Shown: piece by piece, positions 28,869 to 40,800 of the stretch | How the letters are laid out: every line of letters starts with the position of its first letter | Position numbering within the stretch: position 1 is the first letter of the stretch | Origin: Symbiodinium natans | Taxonomy: Eukaryota > Sar > Dinophyceae > Suessiales > Symbiodiniaceae | Assembly (NCBI GenBank): GCA_905221605.1 | Contig: CAJNDS010000001.1 | Coordinates: 2,464,525 to 2,528,524 of the forward strand | Reading direction: 5' to 3' | DNA: 64,000 bases | Program-made: the position numbers and the translations under genes | The notes under the pieces: generated by a model | The model's database searches: none | The model's input: the letters and a program-made list of their open reading frames with translations, nothing else | What the model was told of the DNA's origin: nothing

Positions 28869-31800
28869 GCGCATCCTCCAGCCCAAACCCTAAACCCTAA
28901 ACCCTAAACCCTGAATCCTAAACCCTAAACCCAGCAGGGTTCCTTGGCTGGTACGACTCAGGGATTATGGTTGCCTCTCAAATGACAAGCCACGCAAGTC
29001 CCGTAAGCCCTAAAGCCATGGATTCGGCAATTCCTCTCGTGAACATCTTAATTACCTGGGACACTCTAGGTATAACCCAGAAAACTGTAGGTAGCCATGT
29101 ACCTTCTCAAGCCCTTGATTGTAACCTCCACGCCCATGAAGCTTGTAGAGCCTCGGTCTTTGTGCCCGAAGCCCCAAACCCCAAACCCGCCCAATCCTAA
29201 GCTCTCAGCCCCAAACCTAAACCCGCGCCCTCAAGCCTCAACCCCAAACCCTAAACTTTCCAACCCTCAAGGGTTTAGGGTTTAGGGAACCCCCCAAACC
29301 CTAAACTCGAAACTTTCAACTTCTGTAGGCCGATCCAAGGTCGTTATGCAGTCATTGCGAGCCATAGTCGTGCGGTTTAGGGTTTAGGGTTTGCTGAAAT
29401 TCCTGTTTGGGTGGTGGAGTATAGGGTTCAGGGCTTCTAGGGTCGTATGCTTCAGTCGTAGAACTTCTGTATAATTAAGGGAGGTTCTCCGCCATGTCAT
29501 TCAGATGTCTGGCTGCTTCGTCAGTCGCAGTCCTACTAGTTCTTAGTAGGGAATGAGAGAATGAGGTACCTTGTGTCACCCCTTCAAGGGTACATACAGG
29601 GAGAATTTACGGTACCCAATTTCCTTATTCCCAACTAAAAAGCCCTTGACTTCGACCCTATCCCTAAACCCTAAACCCTAAACCCTAAACCCTAAATTTA
29701 AGAGCCTCCGGCTCAAGCCGCCGACCCCGCTGGAGCATAGTTGAGAGGTCTAAACCCGCTCGCATGGTTGAAACGTTTGGGGTGGGGGGGGTGGGGGGTG
29801 GGGTGGGGGGGGTGGGGGTGGGGGGGGGGGAGGGGGTGGGCGAGGGGGTGGGGGGTGGGGGGGGGGGGGTGGGCGGGGGAGGAGGGGGGGAGGGTGGGGG
29901 GGGGTGGGGGGGTGGGGGGGGGGGGGGGGGGGTGGGGGGGGGTGGGGGGGGGTGGGGTGGGGGGGGGGGGGGGGCGAAAACGCTGATTTGCTGAGGCTGC
30001 CTGTTTATGCTGTGCGGGTGGCGCCACCCCCCCCCCCGCGTTTTGGGGGGGTAAGGATGGAAAGAGGGAGGTTTTCACCTCCTTTTCCCATCCAACACGC
30101 CGGCAGGGTCGGCGGACCCTAAACCCTAAACCCTAAACCCTCAACCCTGAACCCTAAACCCTAAACACCCTAAACCCTAAACCCTACACCCTAAACCCTA
30201 AACCCTAAACCCTAAACCCTAACATAAGGATCATGTCATGGCAGGTGCGGTCTGAGCTCAATGGACTCCGCGCAACAATCATAGCGCCTGGGCTGCAAGG
30301 GGGTTTAGGGCTTCGGGTTTAGGGTTTAGGGTTTAGGGTTTAGGGTTTAGGGTTTAGGGTTTAGGGTTTAGGGTTTAGGGTTTAGAGCATATCCCGCTCA
30401 TGATGTACATTCTGCTGGTTCCCTGGCGGTTCTAAGCCCTAGAACCTAACCTTAAACCCTTCTTCGTAAGAAAACGGATATGAAGCAGGGTATATATTAC
30501 TGTTTTTGGTGAGTGCATATAAGGTTCGTTTTTATTATTGGTGAGTTTATATACTGGGTGTCCTTTTGGGGGTACAAGAATTATATACCCTACTTCATAT
30601 GATGCTGGTGGGGTGTTTTTGCGCATGTGTCTCTCGAACGGGGATGCTTTCTTGCTCTGCCCACCGCTTGCCCAGTGAGTCCTTGCATGTTGCTGACAAC
30701 ACCTCTGGATCCCGGATGAGCTTGTTTAGGGTTTTGGGTTTCGGGTGTAGGGTTTAGGGTTTAGGGTTAGGGTTTAGGGTTTACGGTTTAGGGTTTAGGG
30801 TTTAGGGCTTTTTGCTCGTGGAGGTGGGATATGGGCTGGTCAGCCTTTTCAAATGTGGCCAGTATTGGACACTGCTGCGAAAACCTGCTGAGAACGGAGA
30901 TATTTCTTTCCGTTCTGGCTGGCGGCCTGCGTCTAGGACCCAGAGTAGGCCCTTGTTCCTTTTTTTAGGGTTTAGGGTTCCTTAAAAAGCCCCTGTCAAC
31001 AAAAAAGGGCACCCTGTCTATTCCTAGGTTACTCTTGGGTGTAGGAGTGTTATGAGCGTGCGCCTGCGACGTCACAAATGCTGGGTTGCTTCCGTGCGTG
31101 ATTCGCACGGTTTTCGTGGAGTGTCAGCGGGCAGGCCCCTGTTACAACGAGAAGGGACCCCCTAACATAGACCCCCAAATAGTAGGATCCCCTTATGATA
31201 AGGACCCCAATACGGTACCCCGAATATCGTAAACTAAGACCATGTGTCCCCTTGTTGGGTTTAAGCGCTCCTTATCCAGGAATCGAATTCAACGGGTTGT
31301 ACGGGGCCACCTGGAACCTTTTTCTTTTTTGAGAGGCCTGTCGTAGTTCGGTTCGGCTGCCCGCCGGTAGAAGGGTTTAGGGTTTAGGGTTTCGGGTGTT
31401 TAGGGTTTAGGGTTCAGGGTTTAGGGTTTAGGGTTAGGGTTTAGGGTTTAGGGTTTAGGGTTTAGGCAAGTTCTCAAGCAGGGCTATAGAGGAGTACAGC
31501 AACCGGTGGCAGCACAGACTTTCTTCGAGCCCCCGATGAGATCTCTATTCACAAGCCGCAGCGGCACGCTAAGAGCAACGATTGCGTGACAATCAATTTT
31601 AAAGTGGAGTGTTCGGGGCCCTAGGCCCTAAACCCTGAACTCTGAACCCTAAACCCGAAACCCTAAACGCTACACCATTTCAAGCCCTAGCTCCGAGCCC
31701 CAAAAGGCCCTGTGTAAGCCCTCGGCCCTAAACCATGAACAAACCCGAAACCCTAAACACCTCAAATCCTGAAATAACCCGCACCCTTAGTGCCCGTACT

Positions 31801-34800
31801 TGGGCCCTAACGTCCCTTACAAAAGGAGGCACTTTAAGGCCCAAGTATGCCCCATTTAGGTACATGGACCCTCACGGGAAACCCTAAAGACATCTAGCCC
31901 TAAACCCTAAACCCTAGACCCTAAGCCATGAACAAAAACCCGAAACCCACGGCTGCTAGGTTTTGGGTCCGAACGGCCCGGTTTAGGGTTTAGGGTTTTG
32001 AGGCAAGGCTTGATGTTTTGTAAAGACGGAACCCTCAGCATAAGCAACCTACCCTAAACCCTAAACCCTAAACCCTAAACCCTAAACCCTAAACCCTAAA
32101 CCCTAAACCCTAAACCCTAAACCCTAAACCCTAAACCCTAAACCCTAAACCGCCCCGATAACTTTACTCTGAAGCCTTTCGCATGTTCGCTAAGGATTGG
32201 GACGCCTCGGAAGAGCGATGGCGGGTGCCTTCGGCGGATATGAATCACTGAAATAGTGTTTGTTCAGGGTTTAGGGCTTAGGACTTAGGATTTAGGGTTT
32301 AGTTTTTTGGGTTTAGGGTTTAGATGTATTTAGGGTTTATAGGGTTTCTGGTTTAGGGTTTAAGGGTTTGTAAACGTAGGGTCGAAAGGGTTCTGAGCAA
32401 AGGTCCCATCCCTAACCGGTATCATGCAGATATCAGATCAAAACATACATCCAAGCTGACGGTCAGGGCTGCTGTTGGACAAGCAAACACTAAGAAACCT
32501 CGAAGCACCCAGCCCTGAAACCCTAAACCCTGAACCCGAAACCCTAGCCCCTAGCCCCCGAGCCCCCTAGCCCCCTAAACCCTAAACCCTCAACCCTAAA
32601 CCCTAAACCCGAAACCCTTGTCCTGCAGACGGAGCCATGAAACCCTAAGTCCCGAGATATCGTACAACTTAAGCCCTGGTTCTTGGCCTCTGCAAGCGCT
32701 TAACCCTCCAGGGCCTAAACCCTAGACCCTGGGTTTAGGTTTTAGGGCTTAGGGTTTAGGGTATAGGGTCAAGGGTTTAGGGTTTAGGGTTTAGGGTTTA
32801 GAGCCTAGGGTTCAGGGTTTAGGGTTTAGGGTTTAGGGTTTAGGGTTTAGGGTTTAGGGTTTAGGGTTTAGGGTTTAGGACCACGCGACGAGGTGCGATT
32901 GGAGGACAACACGGGGAAGATGCTCCGCACGGAGCATTTGGTCCTCATCCGACGGGCACAAGGCCCCATTGATGGTTTTGGGGCCCTCCCCCCCCCCCCC
33001 CCGCCCCTTTCTTCTTGACCCCCCGCCCCCATTCCCCCTAAAGGTTCAGAATTCAGGTTGTGGAGCTTGTGCAATTGAGGGTTCAGGCTTCAGAAGAAAC
33101 TCTGGGCCCTTGTGGGCACCCTAAACCAGGGTTTGATACCCTAACCCTAAACCCTAAACCATTGGGGTGTAGGACTTAGGGTTTAGGGTAGCCCTCACCC
33201 CGGATAGTCGGTCTGCTTTGATGGTTCGGCTAGGGATAAATTAGCTTTAGCCGTGCCTGCCGTTCCCTACACCCCAAACCCTAAACCTCAAATCACAAGC
33301 TTGAAGCCTTAAACTCCCTAAAACCTCATCCCCCAAGCCTGCAAATCCTAGCCAGCTCATCCTTAAAGTCCGCAGAAGCGCTACAACCCCAAACCCCTGA
33401 AGCGCAAAAGCCCCCAGCAACCCCACCAACAAGCCTCAAAGACTCAAAGGCCCCCCCCCCCCTTCAACAAAAGACCTGAAACCCCAAACGCTAAACCCTA
33501 AACCCTAAACCCTAAACCCTAAACCCTAAACCCTAACCCTACACCCTAAACCCTAAACCCTAAACCGTAAACCCTAAACCCTAAACCCTAAACCCTAAAC
33601 CTTAAACCTTAAACCTTAACCTTAAACCCCCAAGCCCGGATCGCCTTCAGAACCGGAACCGCCACCCGCCGCCTTCTGGAACACCCCGTACAACAGGGGT
33701 GGGGCGTGGCAGGGGTGGGGGCCTTGGGGGTTTTAGGGCTTTGGGGGTTTGGGGTTCAGGGTTTGGGGGGTTTTGGGGGTTTAGGGTTTAGGGGGTATGG
33801 GGCTTGGGGTTTAGGGGGTATGGGGTTTGGGGTTTTAGGTTTGGGGATGGGGGGATATGGTCTTTGCGCTTTTCCGCGACCTTACGGGCCTTTCGGGGTT
33901 CAAGGGGCTTATAGGCGTTTAGGGGCTTGGGGGGTTTAGGGCTTAGGCATTAGTGGTTAAGGGTTTAGGTTCAGGGCCTAGCGGCTTATGGCGTTTGAGG
34001 GCCTCAGAGGTTTAAGGTTTTTTGGAGTGCTGGGTGCTTAGGATGTTTGAGGTTTAAGTTTGGAGTTTCGGGATGTGGCCGGTTGTTGAAGGTTGGACAG
34101 CGAGGTTTCTGAAGGCTTGTGAGATGGACTGAAAAGGCTTTCGGGTTCAGGCTTTATAGGTCTTTGAGATCGAAAAACTACTATTTGCTTAAGAACCGCA
34201 AAAATCACTTTAAAAGGGTAGTATGGAAAGCCACTATCTTCTATTTCTTGGAGGCTTCTTCAGCAAAACGCAGAAAAAAGGTTTTTGGGGGATGCTGGGG
34301 GTGCTTACTTTCAGTTGCGGAAACAAGGGCGCATAGCTTAGGGATGCTTCGGGTGTAGGGTTTGGGGTTTGGGGTTTGGGGGTGTGAGGGTTTAGGGCTA
34401 GTTCCGCGCTCAGAGCCTCAACGCTGGGTCTAAGGGACCCCCAACCCCCAATGCCCAAAACCCTTACGAAACCCCGCAGCCCCCCTGAAAGCCCTCTAAA
34501 CACCCAAAACCCTAAACCCTAAACCCTAAACCCTAAACCCTAAACCCTAAACCCTAAACCCTAAACCCTAAACCCTAAACCCTAAACCCTAAACCCTAAA
34601 CCCTAAACCCTAAACCCTAAACCCCAGGCCGGAGGCTGCCGACGACGCTGCACCCGAGCACTTCCGGGAAGGGGAGATGGTCCGAGTCAAGGGCCTGCAG
34701 GCTCGGGGTGTTTAGGGTTTAGGGTTTAGGGTTTAGGTTTTAGGGTTTAGGGATGTCTGTTCTGTTTGTTGGGGGTTTGGCGCTCCGGGATGCCCCCTAA

Positions 34801-37800
34801 ACCCAGAACCTCAAATCCGAAGCCCTAGTTGGTGGCTTAGGGCTTCGGGCTTACAAGGAGGTGGCACCCCCCTTACTATACTAACTGCTTAGCTGCACTT
34901 CACCCATATTAAGGGACCATGTAAACCCTATAAACCCTAAACCCTATACATCCTATAAACCCTGTAAACCCTATAAACCCTATAAACCTAATAAGCTATT
35001 AAACCTATAAACCCTTATAACCCCAAGACCCTATAAAACCCTATAAACCCTATAAACCCTACAAACCCTACAAACCCTACAAACCCTACAAACCCTATAA
35101 ACCCTATAATCCCTATAAACCCTACCAACCCTATAAACCCCACAGCAAGGAGCCTAAACGTTTGATTTTTAGGAGGGGGTACCCTAAACCTTTAAACCCT
35201 TTAAACCCGATAAAGCCCTAGAGTGATTATAGCCGAAACCCTATGAACCTGATAAGCCCTAAGCCCTATCAACCTATAAACCCTGCAAGTCCTATAAACC
35301 CTAGAGTGATAATACCCTAAACCCTAAACCCTAAACCCTAAACCCTAAACCCTAAACCCCAAACCCTAAACCCTAAACCCTAAACCCTAAACCCTAAACC
35401 TTAAACCCTAAACCCTAAACCCTAAACCCTAAACCCTAAACCCTAAACCCTAAACCCTAAACCCTAAACCCTAACCCCCCCCCTAAATCCTACAAACCCT
35501 AAAACCCCAGAGTTCGAGAGCAGGCCCGGCCCGACTTGAACGGCCTCCTGGGCGAGATCGCGGGTTGGGACGAGATGGAGGAGAGGTGGAAGGTGCCTGG
35601 GAAACCCTAAACCCTAAACCCTAAACCCTAAACCCTAAGCCTTAACCCTAAACCCTAAACCCTAAACCCTAAACCCCTCAACCTCATGTGTAAACAGATT
35701 GTGTGCTTTGGCCCCTGGAGAATTACATAAAGCCTCAGCCTCTCCCAGCTTCGCAATCCATACAGCTCCAACCCTTGAGCCCTAAAACCCCTAAGCCACT
35801 TATTCCTTCCGAATAGAGTTTGGGGTTTAGGGTTTAGGGTTTAGGGTTTAGGGTTTAGGGTTTAGGGTTTAGGGTTTAGGGTTTAGGGTTTAGGGTTTAG
35901 GGTTTAGGGCTCCAAAGTATGGGCCCGTAATTACAGTCACACTATACATGGCTGGGTCCAGAGATCGGATCCCTATAAACAAGGGCAAGGGACCATACTA
36001 CCATGGTTCCAACGAAGGGTTTAGGGTTTAGGGTTACGGGTTTAGGGTTTAGGGTTTAGGGTTTAGGGCCTAGGGTTTAGGGTTTAGGGTTGAGACTTGG
36101 GATGTTCCTCAAGTAGTACAGAAACAGCGGCCAAGGGCTTTCATCGCAGTGCATCGCCCTGGCCAAACCTTAAACCAAAAACCCCAAACCCTAGACCCTA
36201 AACCCTAAACCCTAAACCCTAAACCCTAAACCCTAAACCCTGCAGCCAGGTGGTCCTCGAAGAAGGCTCTGGCAAACTCCTCAAGTCGTCGAACCTGGAG
36301 CGTATCACGGGGGAACCCACACGCCGCTTTGGCGGCAGTGTTCTGGCTTTGGGGACGACGTGAACCCTAAAAGGGTTTAGGGTTTGGGGTTTAGGGTTAA
36401 GGGTTTGGGGTTTAGGGTTTAGGGTTTATGGTTTAGGGTTTAGGGTTCAGGGTTGAGGGTTTAGGGTGATTCCTAAAAGGGTTTATTTTCCATATACCTT
36501 AGTAATAGGGGTTATTGCGAAAGCGGCAGCAACCCCACATCCCAAACCTTTCACTTTTTGCCGAGAAGGCATCACAAGGCCACCACGCCTCAAACAAGGC
36601 CTTCCAGATGCAGCATCAGCAAAAGGCGAAGGCGGGCAGCCACCCCCCATCACAAACCTTTGACTTCAGGCCCTTCCAAGCGAGTTTTCCAATCCCCAAC
36701 CAGGAGCATCGCCAAGGTCGAAGGCGGCAGCCAACCCCAATCCCAAAGCTCTGACTTTTTGGCCCTCCCAGAAGCCCTCGAATGATGGACATCATCCCTT
36801 GCAACGCCAAGGGGCTGCGAACTTCAGGGTAAATATCTGCATCGAAGCCGAGCTTCTCGACTCTCAGACCCAGCCATTAAAGAAAAACAACAAAAACACG
36901 ATCAGAGTTCCAAAGAACCTTAAACCCGCGGAGGTTAAGGCGAGGGTGGAGCGCCAGCGGGGGGTGGGCTTATGCAGGTCGGGGCGCGCGCCTGGGTGCT
37001 TTCAGCGCCAGCGTGCCCACTCATTGAGACACCCTGAACCCTAAACCCTAAACCCTAAACCCTAAACCTAAACCCTAAACCCTAAACCCTGAACCCTGAA
37101 CCCTGAACCCTAAACCCCCTAGACCCTGAACCCCAAACACCCAGGTGATCGACTTCAGCCAACAGGACGCCGGCCGTCGATTGTCCGGAGGGAGGAGCCC
37201 GAAGCGGAGGAGCCGCCACTTGGCACAGCAAGGGTTCAGGGTTTAGGGCTTAGGGTGTAGGGTGTAATTAAGGTTTAGGGTTCAGAACCCTACAGTCTTA
37301 TGGGTTATACCTACTAGTTCAGGGTAGTTGCTACTAAACTGTAGTAAATAGAGCCCAGGTACTTGGCTAGGGGCTTGGGGTTTGAGATTAGGGTTCTGGG
37401 TTTTAGGGTTGTTTAGGGTTTAGGGATTCATGCCCGTATCAGTTGCCTGTGTATCCGAGAGGTTGGGGACGAAGGCTGCTGTCATGGGCCTTAACCCTAA
37501 ACCCTAAACCCTAAACCCTAAATAAACCCTAAACCCTAAACCCCTTAGGGCTTAGATACTTTGAGGCATCACGGAGAATTGTATGTAGTAACCCTAAACC
37601 TTAAAACTTTAAGGCTTCGAGCCGACCCTTCGGCCCTGATGTACAAGCCCTCCACACTTTTCTTGCCCCGCACCTCTCGCCCTGAACCCCCTAAACCTTC
37701 GGTTCCGGCGGCCCTTAGGGCAACTTGCAGAATGGTTTAGGGTTTAGGGTTTAGGATTTAGGGTTTAGGGTTTAGGGTTTAGGGTTAGGGTTCAGGGTTT

Positions 37801-40800
37801 AGGGCTGAGGGCTGGGGGCTGGTTTTAGGGTTTAAGTTCGTTGGGGCTGCTGTGGCCCTACTTCTTCATACCTGCCGCCCCACATCCTCAGCCCCACGTC
37901 TTCCGGGATCCGGCCCTAAGGCCCCGCCCTCCCGCCCCAAAAATCAAAATAAAAATGAAGAATAAGAATATCAGAACAAAAAGAGAGAAAGACAGAGAGA
38001 CAGAGAGACAGAGAGAGAGAGAGAGAGAGCGAGACAAAACTTAACCCCCCTCAAAAGCCTGCAAGCCTAAACGCCCTAAACCCCTCAAACACCCTAACCC
38101 AACACCCTAGCCCCTAAGCCCTAAGACCCTAAACCCAAAAACGCCGTGAGCCCTAAACGTTAAACCCTAAACCCTGAAACCCTATACCCTAAACCCAAAA
38201 CCCTAAACCCTAAACCCTACACCCCCTAAATCCTAAACCCCAACATTCTTGGCCTGCTGGCGCCTTCCTGAGGCCCTGCTTCGTGGGTGGCGCCCGGGTC
38301 GTCGTGCAGGGCCTCCAGGCAACTTGCAGAAGGGTGTAGGGTTTAGGATTTAGGGTTTAGGGGTTTAGGGGGTTAGGGTGTAGGGTTTAGGGGTGGAGGG
38401 GTTTAGGGGTTTAGGGATTTAGGGGTTTAGGGTTTGGGGTTTAGGGGGTTAGGGTTTGCGGTTTAGGGTTTCTGGGTTTAGGGTTTAGGGTTTGGGGTGT
38501 AGGGGTTTTGGGTTTAGGATTTAGGGTTTATGGTTTTGGGTTTTTGGGTTTAGTTTTGGTTATGGGGTTGTTAGGTTTAGGGTTTTTTGGTTTAAGGGTT
38601 TTTGGGGTTTAGGGTCTGGGGTAATGGGGGCCCATGCAGTCGAGGGTTTTGGGTCTAGGGTTTTGGGGTTTTGGGTTTCAGGGTGTTTAGGTGCAAGGGG
38701 TTTAGGTTTAGGGTTTTGGGGTTTGGCGCAGGGTTGACAAGGTGCGTGAACTGATGGGTGGGTTTTTTTGCGGGTTGCGGAGGTGGCGGAGCGCTCGACA
38801 AGGTTTGTGTAGGGTTAAGGGTTTAGAGTTTAAGGTTTAGGGTTTAGGGTTTAGGGTTTAAGGTTTAGGGTTTAGGGTTTAGGGTTTAGGGTTCAGGGCA
38901 AGCTTCGTCGAGAAAAGTTGTGCAGCTCCGAGCTCCAAACCCTAAACCCTAAACCCTAAACCCTGAACCTTAAACGTTAAACCCTCAACCGCCAACGCAG
39001 GTGCGACCCGACCTCAACGGCAAACTCGGCAATGTGGTGACCTGGGACACGGCGGAACACCGATACAAGGCGACTCTTAGCAACCCTGAATTCCCCCCTC
39101 TCCCCCCCAACCTGAGCGTACACATCCTGTAGGCGTGTGTGTATGTAGCTACATACACACATGCTTGCTTCTGGGTACCGTCTACCCACATTCCCTGCCA
39201 TGGGTTTTGTACGTACATGCACGCATGCATTCATGCATGCATGCACGCTTCAGGCGCGCGCTACGTGGGGTGTTTGCTTTTTTTTTGACGGAGAGCCAGC
39301 TGCTGCGACTTGCATACCTACGATGCTTTGCTGAGTGTCTTGCTGCGCTTTTCTGCCTGAGGGCCCCAAAAATCCTAACTCTTGGTAGCCCAGTGGCACC
39401 CTTTTCACTTGTTTTTTGGTTCAAGGTTCCCTTATACAGCAACAAACCCCAAAAAAGGTACCCTTACTACAAGATGGCTACTGGGCTATTAAGAACTCCA
39501 AATCCCATGCTTGCTGGGAACATGTTAATCTTGCCTGCAGCCATAGAACCCATAGAACAGCGGTCCTTGGCAAGGTTGTGGTCTCGTCCTTTCTTCTCTT
39601 TCTGTGACTCCTAAAGTCCTAAACTCCTAAACCCCTAAACCCCTAAAACCCTCAGCTTTCCCGAACCCTGGTTAGAATCAACCTGCAGATCCATGTACTT
39701 TGGGTCTGCAGAAATGACCGCTTCATTCGTGGGCATAACCTGTAAAGCTGCAGGCGGTGTTTCAGGAACCCTAAACCTTAACAGCCCTCCTGATTCTCCC
39801 AACAAGCTGAAGGCTGCAGCAAGCAAGCGCTGCAAGCCCTTGACCTTAACATCCAAGATTTACGGGCCTGAGCGCTGAAGCCCTGAGAAGCCCCTCAAGC
39901 CCTAAACCCTAAACACCCTAAACCCCAAACCCCCTAGTTCCTAAACTCCCTAAACCCTAAACCCCTAAACCCTAAACTCCCCAAACCCTAAACCCCCTAA
40001 ACCCTAAACTCCCTAAACCCTAAACCCCCTAAACCCTAAACCCCAAACCCTGTGGAACAAGTTTTTTAACGGCCGGCAAAAGCGGCCGGGTAGCCTCTAG
40101 ATGCCCAGAGCAAGCGCCTCAGAGGAAGCAAGCCCTAAACCCTAAGGGCCGATGTACTTTAGGGTTTAGGGTTTAGGGTTTAGGGTTTAGGGATAATTGA
40201 GCCTAATTAAGGCTATTTTAGGGGGTCCATGTATCTGATTATTATGTGCTTGGGCCCAAAATCCTTCTACAGGTGGGCCCAAGTACACCCTGTTTGGGTA
40301 CATGAACCCTTGGGGAACTTGCTTGCCACTCTTTTTAGGGAATGAGGGGATTAGCTAGCCGTAAGTCCCTTCATGGGAAATACTTGGAGGTTCATGGTAC
40401 TTATTAGCCAACTATACTTGTGCTTATATCTGTACTCATAACCATATTAGGGCACTTAAGGTGCTTGTAAGTGGGTTGTAAGTGCAGCCTTGATTGGTTA
40501 ATAAGTACCATGAACCTCCAAGTAGAGGGGGGATGTAAGGAACCAAGTTCCCTCATTCCCGACTAAGAAGCAGGAAGATGATGACACAAGTGGAGGCTGA
40601 GGGGGTGTAGGGTTTAGGGTTTAGGGTTTAGGATCGTAGTTAGTTCGGGCCCGTTGAGGGCTTGGGGGTTTGGGACGAGGCTCCAAAATTATGAGCTCCG
40701 TGCCCTCCAGACTCTTGGCTGGCCCTACACCCTAAACCCTAAACCCTAAACCCTAAACCCTAAACCCTACTAGGGCCCTTTTGGGAAGGTGAGCATGGAC

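Noticed and set aside
29713-30122. Gly-rich and Pro-rich frames
   Set aside because: Produced by the poly-G/T tract at 29,779-29,975.
30816-30945. An open island starting VGYGLVSLFKCGQYW
   Set aside because: Protein-like, but it lies inside the intron that splits module 1 E2 and has G-rich repeat on both sides; probably chance.
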